Source of the DNA: Pisolithus tinctorius
Taxonomy: Eukaryota; Basidiomycota; Agaricomycetes; Boletales; Pisolithaceae
Direction of reading: 5' to 3'
NCBI GenBank assembly: GCA_024663395.1
Contig: JANFAH010000039.1
Location: 171,501-235,500, forward strand
DNA length: 64,000 bases
This document shows, piece after piece, positions 47,177 to 59,467 of the stretch. The notes below the pieces were generated by a model, which saw only the letters and a program-made list of their open reading frames with translations, did no database searches and was not told the DNA's origin. The position numbers were made by a program, and so were the translations under genes. Position 1 is the first letter of the stretch; each line of letters begins with the position of its first letter.

Positions 47177-48420
47177 TGAGTTTTTGGATGAAGGATAACC
47201 CTTCCATTTGATTAGAAAGGCATGTCTGCAGCTGGACCTTTTGTGGCTGACTATTGCCTCAATTTCATATTCTTCTTCTTCTTCATTGATAAGGTCAGGC
47301 AGTGGAGCTGGAAAGTTCAGTCCATGGACATTATTTTTGTGATAGGGCGATAAGAGAGAAGCATGGAAGATGTTGTGGATCTTCCATCATGCAGGGATCA
47401 TGAGGCAGTAGGTGATCGGAGATAGGACTTTGGAGATGACAAAGGGTCCTTCTCTTTTTGGGGCAATCTTTCTATTTTTGTAGGAACATTTCAGGTTCTG
47501 TGCTTCTAGCCAAACCTCATCACCTTTTTGGAATGGGGTGAAGGGTCATGATGAGCAGTCTTTCATTGTTTTTCTGGCTAGATCATGTGCCACAAGGGCT
47601 TCTTCTCTAGCCTTTTGGAGTTCCTCAAGTCTAGACTCAGTGGCAGGAAGGTGGGTTTCTGTGATCAGGGACAGAAGGGGTTTTGGTTCATAGCTGTACA
47701 TGAGGTAGAACAGCAATTAGTGGGTGATGGAGTGGGGATGGTGATTGTGTACAAACTCTGCCATTGGGAGGTTGTCCACCCACAAAGTGGGGTCGTTCTG
47801 CAGAAGATGCAGAGGTATGTCTTGATTTCCTGGTTTACACATTCAGTTTCCCCATCAGTCTGAGGGTGATAAGCTGCTGACAAGACAAGGGAGTACCCTA
47901 GTAGGGAAGCAAGTTCTTTGGCAAATGTTGAGGCAAACTGAGGGCCTCTGTCAGATCTGATCTTGTCATACAACCTGAAATGGAAGTAGACTTTTTTGAA
48001 AAAGAGTGCTGTGATGTCAGCAGCCAAAGTGGTTTTCTTTGTGGGTGTTAAAATCACCCCCTTTGTAAGCCCATGGTCTACCACAACCAAAAGGGAATTG
48101 TAACCCTTGGAAAGGGGAAGGTTGGTAATCAGATCACAAGAGATCTGTTGGAAGGGGTGGGTAGAGGTCGAAGGGATGGGCATAAGGGGTGGTGTCATTG
48201 GATGGGTATTGACCTTATTTTGCTGGCATGTTGCACAGCCTTCTACATACTTTCAGACAAATGAAGTGAGTCCTGGCCACCAAAACTTGGAGGAGATGAG
48301 TTGTCAGGTTTTCAAGACACTGGGGTGCCCTGCAGAGGGATGGTCATGGTGGTTGGACATGACAGTCTGGCAGAGGATGGAATTGTCAGGGATGTACACC
48401 CGATCCTTATAGAGTAACAT
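47177..48420 (-). pseudogene. Chromodomain Ty3/gypsy integrase fragment
   Basis: Integrase inserts the cDNA of an LTR retrotransposon. From 48420 downwards: the His/Cys zinc-binding part (HHDHPSAGH...CATCQQNK) and the catalytic Asp (FQQISCDLITNLPL), then IRSDRGPQFAS and AAYHPQTDGETECVNQEIKTYL giving the remaining Asp and Glu, so the DDE triad is visible. After a frameshift near 47810 come RKTMKDC, WLEAQNLKC and IHNIFHASLLSPYH, followed by a chromodomain (EAIVSHK...HAFLIKWKGYPSSK). In-frame TGA codons lie at 48304-48306 and 48253-48255 where Arg fits. A TAA follows KNSW. The upstream pol is cut off at 48420 by the Y repeat. Confidence 0.85.
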
Positions 48421-49145
48421 GCTGTGAGTCAAAGTGTGGTTCAGTGGTGGAAACCAACCAAAACCAACATAAAAGATGATAAGAGTGAGTGGTGGTGTGC
48501 CTATGTGGTACCTAGATGGTAGAACCTGTTATCTGGGTGGGTTTTTGCAAGCTACAACACTCAAAGACAAGTGATGAGGGTTGGGGGTGCTCCTGACAAA
48601 GAAGGAGCAGGAATGTGATAGAAAGCGATAGGGTAGACTGCTGTCAGCCTATAGAAGGATGGATGGCAACTTAATTTAATGCTCTGAGCTGCACTGAGCT
48701 CAGGGAGGACTTGGAGCGAAGTAGATCAATGATAGATGATAATAAGTGAAGTAGACAATAGCTAGACCCTTAATAAAGTCTCAACTATTGAAGCTGCTGA
48801 ATGAATTACTGAGTGATGATGAAATGCAAGCAAGAGGGGCTCTCTGATGTCTTCTTCTTATTCAGCTATCTAAGTACAGTGATTTATATGCAGTACAGGG
48901 GTGTTGCCTATGGAAAACAAGGTGCAAACACTTGGTAAGTGATTGGTAACTGATGAGTAAGGAATGTAAGTGGTGGGTAATTGTCTTAGAAAGCATTGGT
49001 GAGCATTGGTAAGGATAAGTAAGCCAAAAAGTGAAGAATCAGTAAGCAAGGTCAAAAGATTGGTAAGTATTGGCAATAGGTGAGTCAAAGACAGTCAGAA
49101 TGTCAACATATGAGTCAAGTAATGTCGGAAACTGGGAAAGCGCTG
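48421..49145 (+). mobile_element. 5' fragment of repeat family Y
   Basis: Starts TGTGAGTCAAAGTGTGG like the full copies and follows them, with many changes, to about 'gaaagcgc' where the next Y copy begins. It abuts the truncated integrase. Confidence 0.7.
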
Positions 49146-49991
49146 TGAGTCAAAGTGTGGAAAGCTGGTATAAACCAAACAAATCCAACACCAAAGACAA
49201 ATGAGAGTGAGTGGTGGTTTGCCTCCACAGAACCTGGAGTGCAGAGAAATCTAAGTGGGGGAAATTTTGATGGCAGGTGCTCCTAGCACAAGTTGACGAC
49301 GAGTTATGCAGGAGAAGATGAATGGCTAAGCAAAAGTTGCTGACTAAGCACTGATGATACTGATGAAGGCAGATAGACCCCTTTGTGGAGCCTCAACTAC
49401 CAATGATATGATGAAGACAGATAGACTCTTCCAAATGAGCCTCAACTGTCGACAACGAGTTATGCCTGAGAGAGCTGAACTGACTGCTGAGTGAATGGCT
49501 TCTGGTTCACTTCCTGATTGCTTGTTGGTAGCTAAGTACATGGGGGTCTATATACTGTGGGGGGAGCACAGCTTGTGACAAACAAGGCACAAACACTTGG
49601 TAAGTAATGAGTAAGGACCAAGTAATCATGATGAGTAAGCAAGAAATGAAAAGTAAGCAAGCAAAGAAGATTGGTAAGTATTGGCAATGAACAAGTCAAG
49701 GATAGTCAAAATATCACAAAATGAGTCAAATGGAGTCAGAAACTGAGTAAGTGCACCGATATCACATTAGGGGGTGGTGATGCAAGTCAGATCCCGGTGG
49801 GGACATCTCTAGATCCAAAGATGGCATGACAGATGGATGGTGTTTCCAAACAGGGAAGTATTAATTCCAGAATTGAAGGGCATGAGTCAGGCGTCAAAGG
49901 GGGCTAGGGCATTGGGGGTCTGTGGAGCAATGGGAGCATACACGATTGTGTCTCCCACCCTTCCATCCTCTCAGCGAAGTTAACAAAAACT

Positions 49992-50648
49992 TCATGGACA
50001 GGGCTCTGATGGAGGAGGAGAAGGGGGAACATCTTCTGCTGGATCTTGCAGTAAGAAGGCAAGATGCATGTCATACTCGTCATGAATGCGATCAGGGAGG
50101 CTGGAGGACAGTAGATTATACTGCAGCTGTCGCAACATAGGAAGAATGATGGATGAGATCAGAATAAAGACAGTGCAGGGAGCAGGGAGGAACGATCCAT
50201 ATGCTTCATCAAGAGGGGATACTGAAACGACCACATAAGACCTTTCTAACTGTGTGACAGACCTGAGGCAACCAAAGAATGTCCTTCTGGAAGTCATACT
50301 GACAAGGAGAACATGCTGACCAAGCTGCATGGGATGAGACAGGGCTGACAATGACAGGATGAACCAGGGGGCTTCAGGATGGAAGCTGGTGGGAATGCCT
50401 GGCAGATAGATGTAGCCACTGTCTCTGGCAAATGAGACAAGTGAGACAATCAATGAAGAGGTGGCCATGATTGATAGACTTAGCAAAATGAGCATCTGAT
50501 GGATGGAGTGCTGTAGAAATGTGTAGGGTGCGAGGATCCTCTCCAAATTTGGAAGGCAGAATCGCGTGGCTGAGCACTTCAAGCAAGTGTGAGAACAGAG
50601 TCGATATCTTTGGAAATGGTGGAGATATGACGAAAACTGGAATGCCAT
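49992..50648 (-). CDS. Y-repeat reading frame of unknown function, second copy
   Basis: 218 codons, matching the frame at 3912-4469 and extended at the N-terminus (MAFQFSSYLHHFQRYRL). It differs from the first copy at many residues but keeps the frame open. The X LTR lies only 8 bp from the start. The function is unknown. Confidence 0.3.
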   Translation of the reverse strand: MAFQFSSYLHHFQRYRLCSHTCLKCSATRFCLPNLERILAPYTFLQHSIHQMLILLSLSIMATSSLIVSLVSFARDSGYIYLPGIPTSFHPEAPWFILSLSALSHPMQLGQHVLLVSMTSRRTFFGCLRSVTQLERSYVVVSVSPLDEAYGSFLPAPCTVFILISSIILPMLRQLQYNLLSSSLPDRIHDEYDMHLAFLLQDPAEDVPPSPPPSEPCP

Positions 50649-50655
50649 ACACGGG

Positions 50656-51560
50656 TGTCATATCCATGACTCCCGGACTCGGACTCAGCCCAGTCCGGAC
50701 CCCTAGCCCCTATCTCCGGTCAAGTCCGGTCCTAGTCCGGCCTAGAAAACCCAGTCCTGGCCCTAGATAACTCAACTCCGGCCTGCATAACTCAAGTCCG
50801 GTGTTTTACCCCTATCTCCGGTCCGTTTCGGCCTCCCGGCCTTGCGCTGCTCCACCCCGGTCCTCCTAGGTCCATGTCCGGGTCACCCGGACATAACTCC
50901 GGTCTGTTTCCCTTTGTTTGTACTATATTTAGTCTAGCCCATTCATCTGACTTTTGCTTACTGTACAAATCCTGTGTCTGACCCCGGTATGCCGGTCACC
51001 CGGACTTTGGCTATTAGCCTTGGCACAGCCACTATGGCTATCCACTCTCTTGCTAATCTTCTTGCTAATAGCTTATTAACAAGTCCGGCTCTATGTTCAT
51101 TATCCCAGACCGGCCTCATGTATTTAACCCCTGTACATACTTTGTAGTACCCTCAGTCAGAATATCAATTAAGTATTACCCTCAACTCCTGTACTACACC
51201 CCAAGACTATTCTACAGCTAAGGCCGAGCCTTAAGCTATCCCCGACCCCTGTCCCGGACCTCTCCCCGGCTTGCATAAGGGTACAGCACATAAGCTGAGA
51301 CCAAGGGAGGTAGATCCAACCCCGGACCGGCTTCCCCTTGTGCGCACTCCAACACCGGTCGGTTTCCCACGCTACCGGCCTTGTTCCCGCGCTCCCGGTC
51401 TTAAGTCCGGTCCTCCGGACTTAGCCCCTAACCTCCGGCCTCAACTCCGGTCCAACCGGACTTGGCCCCTGTCTCTCGGCCTTGACTTTGGCCACTCGGA
51501 CTTAACCCCTGACACCCGGTCTTGAAGCCTGGTCACCTGAGGGTAAACCCGTACTTCACA
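50656..51560 (+). mobile_element. Solo LTR of element X with 5-bp target duplication
   Basis: TGTCATATCC...GTACTTCACA, 905 bp, near-identical to the LTR at 5875-6776. It is flanked by ACGGG on both sides (50651-50655 and 51561-51565). The empty site is preserved in the other Y copy at 4570-4580 (gtacacgggcgctaaaaacc). It therefore inserted by integration and later lost its interior by LTR-LTR recombination. Confidence 0.93.
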
Positions 51561-51786
51561 ACGGGCACTAAAAACCTTTAATGTGTGCTTAACTCACTTC
51601 CTCTTTTCTCTTTAGCACTGACGACTTGTTCTTGTGTGAAGGATGACTGTTAATGTCCAGCAGTCTTTCTATGCATGAGGCCTTTAGTCTTCATCTGCAT
51701 GGCATGGGCATTGCACACAACTCGTTGATGAGTTAGGCAGAGTCAGCTGTAACCATGTCCACAACACCTTTGGTGTGTGACAGCAG

Positions 51787-52258
51787 TGTAGGGAATGTGA
51801 ACCTTTTCCCTATGAGAAGTCGTGCTTTGGTTGGGTTGAAGGGAAGGTTTGAGGGTGAAGGATGTAAGAGAGAGTCGAGGAGGATTTGGGCTTAGGGGTT
51901 GTGGCTGAAAAAGGGACTTGGTGTCGAAACATAGAGAGCTGACTAAGCACGCAGGTGGTCACAGTGTGTGCCACATCACTTAACAACTATGGTACACCAG
52001 GGGGGACTGCACTACACCAGCTACCACCGTTTTACTCTGTGCTCTTGCTTTTGGGAAAACACACTTCAGCTCCCCTTTCTTGCTAAGGTTCTTCTCTAGG
52101 GACAAGATATATATTTTTCTCGGGCGAGTTCCCTCTTTGTTTGTCTAAGGTACTTACCCTGCATCCAGAGCGAAGCCCCTTCAGGGTCAACCCAACTTGA
52201 GCGGAACCTACTTCTTTGGGAGTCGGAGTTCTCGGCCATCAGAAAACACATTCTTACA
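51787..52258 (+). repeat. 5' LTR of the gypsy element (472 bp)
   Basis: TGTAGGGAATGTG...ACATTCTTACA. It has the same length as the 3' LTR. By eye the two differ at about two dozen sites, all transitions. Confidence 0.95.
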
Positions 52259-52260
52259 CT

Positions 52261-52280
52261 TGGAGCCCACTGCAAGGGGC
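52261..52280 (+). other. Primer-binding site
   Basis: TGGAGCCCACTGCAAGGGGC starts two bases after the 5' LTR and begins with the TGG expected opposite a tRNA CCA end. I cannot say which tRNA. Confidence 0.6.
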
Positions 52281-52320
52281 TTCAACCGACATTCAGGAAG
52301 CAAAGTACAACCTCAGGTGA

Positions 52321-54789
52321 ACAGCAGCTAGGGTTGCCCACAAGGAGAGACATAGGAGGGCGAAAGAGGCACTCAGAGCAAGGAAGAAAGCAACGCCTCC
52401 CCATTTAGCTAAGTCATCTCTTGAGAAGCTCCCCACTGAAGTTCCTCTTCCAGAATCCCTGGAACTGGAAGAGCCAAAACAGATACAAGAACCCACCTTC
52501 ACAGAATACCGAACACCAGCACCGGTCATCGGATCAAACTCAGAAACATCATTCGGTTCAACAGAAGAAGCCACGAAACTCCTACAAGAACCACCTTCAC
52601 CGCTCACAGAATTACCCATCACAGTATTCATAGAGGAGCCTGAAGACATCCTGTTTTCCATTCCTACGTTTACAGGAGCAAAAGTCAACACTACCAGCTT
52701 AGAGGACATGTACAAAGTGATCTGGGATGACGGGTGACCGATGAGCTTGTCGAAGTTCATGATGCCTAAGAAGGAAAAGGAAGAAGAGTTACCACTGTTT
52801 ACGACCTACTGGGACAAAGGAAAGGAAAGGGAGATAGAGCAGCTGCCAGACAGAATCTATGTCAACAACCCAAAAGCTGCAGTCCACAGAGGACGGACCA
52901 GAGAAAGGTCGCCCTTGAGGCTGAGGATGAGGGCGAGGTCGAAACATAGGTCAGGATGTAGGGAGAGGTCATCCTTGAGGTCGAGGTCGAGGTCGAGATG
53001 TGAATACAAGCATAGATTGACTTCCAGGTCGAGTTATAGAACGAGGCATAGGTCAAAGTCCCGTCACCACAGACATAGAAGATCGGACAAGTCGATGAGT
53101 AGATGCCACAGGAGGTCCTACTCTATGGACAGTTTGTCGAGCGACTCGAGTGATGAAGAGGAAAGAAGAAGGTATCACAGGCACAAAGAGAAAAGGTGCG
53201 AGAAGGAATGTCGCTTGAAGTATAGACCTCCATCTTTGGAAGCACAGGAGCCGAGGAGGAGAATGGCCCAGCCAGAAGAACTGTCTGAAGGGCAGCATAT
53301 CCTTAGGCTTCTTGGGCAAGGAGCCCTGGCATCTGACAAACCCAAGCTGCTCAAGAAAATGCCCTCTAGGTCCTCAGACAAAGCACCCAAGTTTTCAGGG
53401 AAGACAGCTGACCTGGTTTGTTACCTGGAAGAAATTCATCACCTGTGTAAGAAGGCAGGGTGTATGGATGAGTATGAGTGGCCGAAGTGGGCTATATGGT
53501 ACCTGGACAACGATACGGCAAACTTGTGGACGCAACTCGTGGAAGAGACGATGGGTAGATGGGATGAGTTTGTAGAAGTGCTGGCAAACATGTACCCAGG
53601 CACAGGAGAACGAGAGAAGAGATACATTAAAGCAGACCTGGTTGATCTCATTCGAGCACAGTCCAGGAAGATTATAGCAATGGAAGAGGACCTTGGAGAG
53701 TACCTTCAGCAGTATGAGACCATAGTGGGCTATCTTAATAGACGCTACAAGCTCACTCAGGAGGACTACGATGGTTACTTCTGGGAGGGCTTAGACCTGG
53801 AACTCCAGAAAGATACACTTGAGAACTTGAAGTTTAGAAACAGTTTGCACGATTCAGATGACCCCTGGCCTATGAATAAGGTCCTACGAGAAATAAAAGA
53901 GTTGCTGAGGCATGGGTACCATATGATGAGAAGCTGTGCTGTGAGGAGGGGTGTCATTCAGTTATTGCCTGGAGAGGAAGCTGGGAGGATAGCGTGCAAA
54001 CTGGTCCAGAGGCAGCCTCAGGTTCGGGTGGAAGCACAAGCCCAGAGAAGGGCAGCGCCTGTACTGGCCAGAAATGTTGTCGAAGGAGCACATGAACCGC
54101 CTTGCGAATTAATTTGTTTTTTCTGTTTCCTTCAAGGACACTGCATGAGGACTTGCCACATGTTAGAAAGATATCGCATGGCTGGCAGGTGTGTTGTCAA
54201 AGACAATAGGGTAAAGTTCAACGACGGCACGCACATCCCTAGAATGGATGAGCTGATGTACCAGTTGATAGACAAATGGATGGCAAGGGACAGGAGGAGG
54301 AGAGAGGAACAGCAAGCGCCTATCGTTCAGATCGAGCATGAAGAAGATCCTCTGACAAACATGAATATGTTCGTAGCGGCACACAATGCCTTCCAATACA
54401 TCGAAAGAGCTAGGATCGAAGAGTATGTTTCAGACAGAGAGGATATGGCCGAGGAGGTCATCTCGGAGACTGAGTATGAAGCACAACGAGCAGAAATGGA
54501 ACAGGTGTTCACAGCAGCTCAAAGGGAAGAGAATAAGCAGCAATGAAAGACCCCGAAGTTCAATGGGGTAGCAGTACCCGGGAAAGAGAGACAAACAGCG
54601 ACCTCAACAGCAGAACAGCCAGGACCTAGTCAGTCCGACTCGACAGATGCTCCTGAGACAAGCTCAAAGGACAAAGGAAAGCAACAAGACAGAAGTACCG
54701 GTGGGATGCAGGGACCAACCTCTGTGCCAGAGGCCCAGCCATGTGTCACAGAAGATCAAGATCAGGAAGGAAAGGATATAGGTATATGA
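52321..54789 (+). pseudogene. Gag of the gypsy element
   Basis: One frame runs from about 52321 to 54789 with TGA at 52318-52320, 52735-52737 and 54544-54546. The middle holds an Arg/Ser-rich region (53000-53120). Next is a retrotransposon gag domain (KAPKFSGKTADLVCYLEEIH, WPKWAIWYLDNDTANLW, MYPGTGEREKRYIKADL), then a zinc knuckle CFFCFLQGHCMRTC (CX2CX4HX4C). Gag forms the particle and binds the RNA. The frame overlaps the protease frame at its end. Confidence 0.85.
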
Positions 54790-55559
54790 GTCTGTTCGAA
54801 GACCCTACAGCAGCGATGAGGGTTTTGAACCAATACTTGGACCAGTCTGTCACGATTCCAGGAAGGGATCTACTCGCTATAAGTCCAGACATTTGGAGAG
54901 AGTTCAAGGACAGAGCAATGACGAAGCAAGTAGCGCTCGGCACAACCTTCTCAGGCATGTCGGATATGTTGGAAGGGTCACCACAGTCGATTGACGTGAG
55001 GGCATTTGAGTGTGGTATAGGAGATGAGAGGTACACGCAGATGGATTCGATGCCACTTACAATGGTAGAGGTCAAGCTGGCTGGGAAGGTCAAGCTTGAA
55101 GGGATTCTCAACAGTGGTTTTCAGATAGTGGCGCTGCGACAAGAAATTGCTGAAGTTCTGTGTCTCCCCATAGAGAGGGATAGCCGAATCATTATGGAAG
55201 CCATGAACCAGTCGAAGGATGAAACACTGGGCCTGGTGCGAGACGCTTCGCTCAGGATTGGTCCAGCAGAAGTGCGAGTGCCGATTCAAGTTGTCAAGTC
55301 AGCTCCCTTCGACATCCTTCTGGGCAGGCCATTCCTATGCGTGATTTGGGCTAGGACACAAGACTATAGGAACGGACAACAGATGCTCGAGTTTACAGAT
55401 CCAGAGACAGAAAAGAGGATCCAGATCTCACCGCAACCGAGAAGGTCCCTCGCCCAGTTCCCTCAGTTTAGGGATGCAGTCTTGCAGAGGGAGTATATTT
55501 GGAGGATAGGGCGCAAACCCCAGAAGGTACAATGTCGATCACAGGACAAGGGTTTTTAG
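54741..55559 (+). pseudogene. Retropepsin-like protease region with altered active site
   Basis: PFEDP-like start text (SLFEDPTAAMRVLNQYL), then MVEVKLAGKVKLEGILNSGFQIVALRQEIAEVL. The position expected to be the catalytic Asp of a D-S/T-G triad reads Asn (codon AAC at 55110-55112). A CpG G-to-A change from GAC would explain it. The later IRLGPAEVRVPIQVV- and DILLGRPFL-type motifs are present. The protease normally cuts Gag-Pol, and this copy should be inactive. It overlaps the RT frame by about 60 bp in another frame. Confidence 0.75.
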
Positions 55560-57868
55560 ACTTTGTCCAGGACTCGAATAGCCAGCGAGGAGATGTTTCA
55601 ATGGGATCAGCCACCCCTGTAAGGCTGGGATATCTCGCTCAGCCTATAGCGGCATATAAGAATGAAGCAAGTACATATGTCTCGGACTTCGACTCGCAGT
55701 TTCAAGATATAACCAAAAACAGAAAACAAGAATCGACATTAGACATAGAGGCGACCAGCCATAGAGTTTCTTTTAGATTGAGCATGAACAACACACTGAC
55801 TTTTCCCGCAGGTATAGAAATAGAATTGCAAGATGTTTATCACAAGGATGCAGGACAGTATCAACGAGACAAACCCTTTCGTAAGGGATGCGAAGAAGGA
55901 GGAATGGATAGGAGCATCGAGGGAGAAGGTCAAAGTGAAGAAACAGAGATTGAATGCCCAGGGGCCAGACTGAAAGGTTACAAGATGATGTTTGCAATGA
56001 CAGAGGAGGACTTCGAGTCCTCAGGTTTACGTTTCAAATCTTATTTGGTGGAGAGTCTGACCACCGAGCTACAGGACAAGGAGGAATGGATAAAGCAAGT
56101 GATGAAGTACAAACCTGTGGCAAAGAAGGTTCAGCCGGTGGTGACAGAGATGCTGGCAGAGTTTAGAGTCAAGAGGAGGGAAGTGGGGGACCTGTTGGCT
56201 AGCCTCCCCCAGATACCAGTTAAACCCCCAGAGTTCACACCCGGGGAACGACTTACACAGGAGCGAGCAGACAAGTTCGAATGGGACCCAGGCAGATTTT
56301 TGTGGCCCAAAGAATTCAAACTAGTCAAGTGGCTAGTACGAATCCACAAGAAGGCTTTCGCTTGGGACGTGAGCGAAAGAGGGACGTTCAGAGAAGATAT
56401 GTTCCCGCCTCTCAAGATTCCGACAGTCCCGCACAAGCCATGGGTGTATCGGAATATACCCATTCCACCAGCGATCTATGGGGACATTGTGCAAATAATC
56501 AAGGAAAAGATTGCAGCAGGAGTTTACGAACCGTCGGCTTTGTCTTATCGATCGAGATGGTTTTGCATAGTGAAGAAGGATGGGAAATCGCTGTGACTGG
56601 TCCACGACTTACAGCCACTCAACACAGTCTCGATTCAGGATTCAGGAGTTCCCCTGCACATAGACAGTATCGCTGAGGAATTCACAGGACACACAGTATA
56701 TGGCATGTATGACCTTATGGTCGGTTATGACCACCAAGTGATCCACAAAGACTATCACAACCCTACAACCTTTCAAATGCCAATCGGCACATTCAGGTTG
56801 ACCAAACTCCCCATGGGCTACACGAATGCAGTGCAAGTGTTCCATGGGGATGTGTCGTTTACTCTCAGGGAGGAAACACTGGAAGTAACCATGCCATTCA
56901 TTGATGACATACCGGTAAAAGGACCATGAATGAGGTACATGAGAGAGGACAGAACATATGAAATGATCGAAGGGAATTCAGGGATCAGGAGGTTCATGTG
57001 GGAGCACCTCGTCAATACTAATCGAGTTCTACAGCACCTCGAACACGTCGGGGCTACCATCTCTGCAAAGAAATTTGCAGTGGTGGTCCCATCTATCACC
57101 ATAGTGGGACACAAGGTTTCATATGAAGGCTGAATACCCAATGAATCCAAGGTACAGAAGATTTGAGATTGGCCCTACTGCAAGAACATCACAGAAGTGC
57201 GAGGCTTTTTAGGCCTCTGCAGCTACTGTCGCATCTTCATCCAAGACTATGCAAAAAGAGCAAAACTGTTGATCGAGTTGACCAAGAAGGGAGTAGTCTT
57301 CAGATTCAATGAAGTACACAAAGTGGCAATGGACGACTTGAAAGAAGTGCTCACCAACTTGCCAGCGTTAAGACCGATAGATTACAAGTCAGGACGGTGA
57401 GTCATTTTAGCTGTTGACACCTCGCACATGGCAGTAGGCTACCTGCTTTTACAGGTCGGAGAAGATTCGAAGCATTATCCATCAAGGTTCGGATCGATCG
57501 CATTCAATGAAAGGGAAAGTCGTTATAGCCAGGCAAAGCTAGAGTTGTTCGGCCTATTTCGCACACTTTGGGACGTACACAACCACATATTTGGAGTTAA
57601 AGATTTAGCTGTGGAAGTCGACGCCAAGTACATCAAGGGTATGATCAATAACCCCAACCTGCAACCGAATGCGACCATCAATCGATGGATTGCTGGTATA
57701 CTCCTCTTCAAGTTTGAACTGATACACATACTGGTGGAGAGGCATAGAGGCCCAGATGGGTTATCGAGGAGACCTCGAGCTAATGAGGATCTGGAACCAG
57801 AAGATGATTATGAAGATTGGATCAACGAGGTAGGATCATTCACAGTCGAACTCCTCAACCCTCAGTGA
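55499..57868 (+). pseudogene. Reverse transcriptase and RNase H of the gypsy element
   Basis: One frame shared with the integrase. RT motifs: PPAIYGDIVQIIKEKIAAGVYE, RWFCIVKKDGKSL, LQPLNTVSIQDSGVP, GMYDLMVGYDHQ, FRLTKLPMGYTNAVQ and the catalytic box FIDD (PFIDDIPVKGP). RNase H follows: VILAVDTSHMAVGYLL, YSQAKLELFGLFRTL and VEVDAKYIKGMI. In-frame TGA codons at 56594, 56927, 57131, 57164, 57398 and 57866 break it. Most sit where Arg is natural (for example between DGKSL and LVHD). No TAA or TAG occurs. Confidence 0.9.
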
Positions 57869-59467
57869 GGCAAACGAGAAGAAGCTTTCTTTCAAAGTCG
57901 AAAGGTAGTTGAACCGAATCTAGGATGGATCCCCTACATTGGAAAACAGAGATCAGAGAGGTCAAGCGAAGCGACCGAGAACCAGGTGGTTTTATCGCAG
58001 GCATCAGGGATGGATGCTACCGCTGATATAGAAATCCCCAGGACAGAAAAAGGGAAGCGGCAAGACGAACGGTTGGAGGTAGTTCGCAAATTCCTTGAAG
58101 ATCAGCAGCGGCTGCCTGGAATGTCGGACTTAGATCTGAATGTGTTAATCAAATATGCGGCGAGATTCTTCTTGAAGAACAGAGAACTGTGGCACCGGGA
58201 ACCGAGGGGACAGCATCAAGTAGTACCTGCATATGAGAAACACCTGGAGTTGATGAAGCAAGTGCATGACAATTTGGGCCACAAGGGAGTGTTTCCCACT
58301 AAGTCAAGATTACTGATCTGCTTTTGGTGGCCATCGCTAGATCGAGACATACAGTGGTTCCTCCATACCTGCCATGAGTGTCAAATTCGATGCATGGATA
58401 AGATCCATATCCCACCTGTCATAGCCATGCCTGAACCTCTGTTTTACAAGGCATACATGGATTTGATGGTGATGCTGAAGTCAAATGGGTTCCGGTACAT
58501 AGTACAAGCTAGGTGTTCTCTGACTTTGTATCCTGAGTGGCAGATGCTGCATGCAGAGACAGGACAGACCTTAGGATGGTTCATATTCAAACAGATCTTG
58601 TGTAGGTGGGGTGCCATAGGGGAGATTGTCATGGACAACAGCTCCGCATTCAAACAGGCCCTCACCTACCTCATGAAGAAGTATGATATCAGGCATATAA
58701 AGATTTCAGCGTACAATTCTCAAGCCAACGGAGTTGTTGAGAGAAGACATCTGACTGTTTGAGAGGCTCTCGTCAAGACTTGTGAAGGCAAAATAAGCAA
58801 ATGGTCATCGTATGCACCGTCAGTGTTCTGGGCCAAAAGGGTGACGACACAAAAGTCGACAAAACTTTCGCCATATCAGATGGTCCATGGGATCGAGCCA
58901 AGATTGCCATTCGACTTTGCCAAAGTGACCTTTCTGATGAATTGGGACAAGGATAAGTATTTGACTGAAGAACTGATATCGTACAGGTGCCACCAGCTCC
59001 AGCAAAGACAGGAAGACTTACAGCGGGTTCATCAACAAGTATACAAGGCACAGTGCCAGATGGCAAAGGAGTTTGAGCAGAGGGTAAAAGGGTCGATATG
59101 AAGCTACGAGTTCGAACCCAGAGCACTAGTCTTAGCTCGCAATACGAGGATCAAGAAGGAACTCGACCACAAGATGAAGCCAAGATACTTAGGTCCCATG
59201 GTAGTCATCAGGCAAACTGAAGGGGGTTCATACCTATTAGCTGAGCTTGACAGCTCGATTTCCCAACTTCAATATGCCGCTTTTCGCTTACTCCCTTATT
59301 ATCCTAGGAAATGAATCTCGATAGCGGTAGAAGAACTCACGAACCAAAGTGAAGAAGAGCTGTGCAGGCTCGAAGAAGAATCGATTGAGGACAAATCGAT
59401 CCCCGAAGCCAAAGACATCTTACAAGAAGAGGCCATCGAAGAGAGCGAGTCAGGTGAGAGTATCTGA
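57869..59467 (+). pseudogene. Integrase of the gypsy element
   Basis: Same frame as RT. Zinc-binding HHCC (HDNLGHKG...CHECQ), then the catalytic Asp (YMDLMVM), Asp (VMDNSSAF) and Glu (GVVERRH); the triad is intact. Then ALVLARNTRIKKELDHK and PRYLGPMVVIRQTEGGSY, the usual C-terminal domain, and an acidic tail ending at about 59467. TGA codons at 58760, 59099 and 59312 interrupt it. Confidence 0.9.

Larger units (their letters stand above)
49146..51782. mobile_element. Repeat family Y, full copy containing a solo X LTR
   Basis: Same termini as 2931-4794 (TGTGAGTC...GTGTGACA). Removing the X LTR and one 5-bp duplication leaves about 1.73 kb that aligns with the first copy along its length. The first copy is somewhat longer mainly through an internal duplication near 3070-3235. 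Confidence 0.8.
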
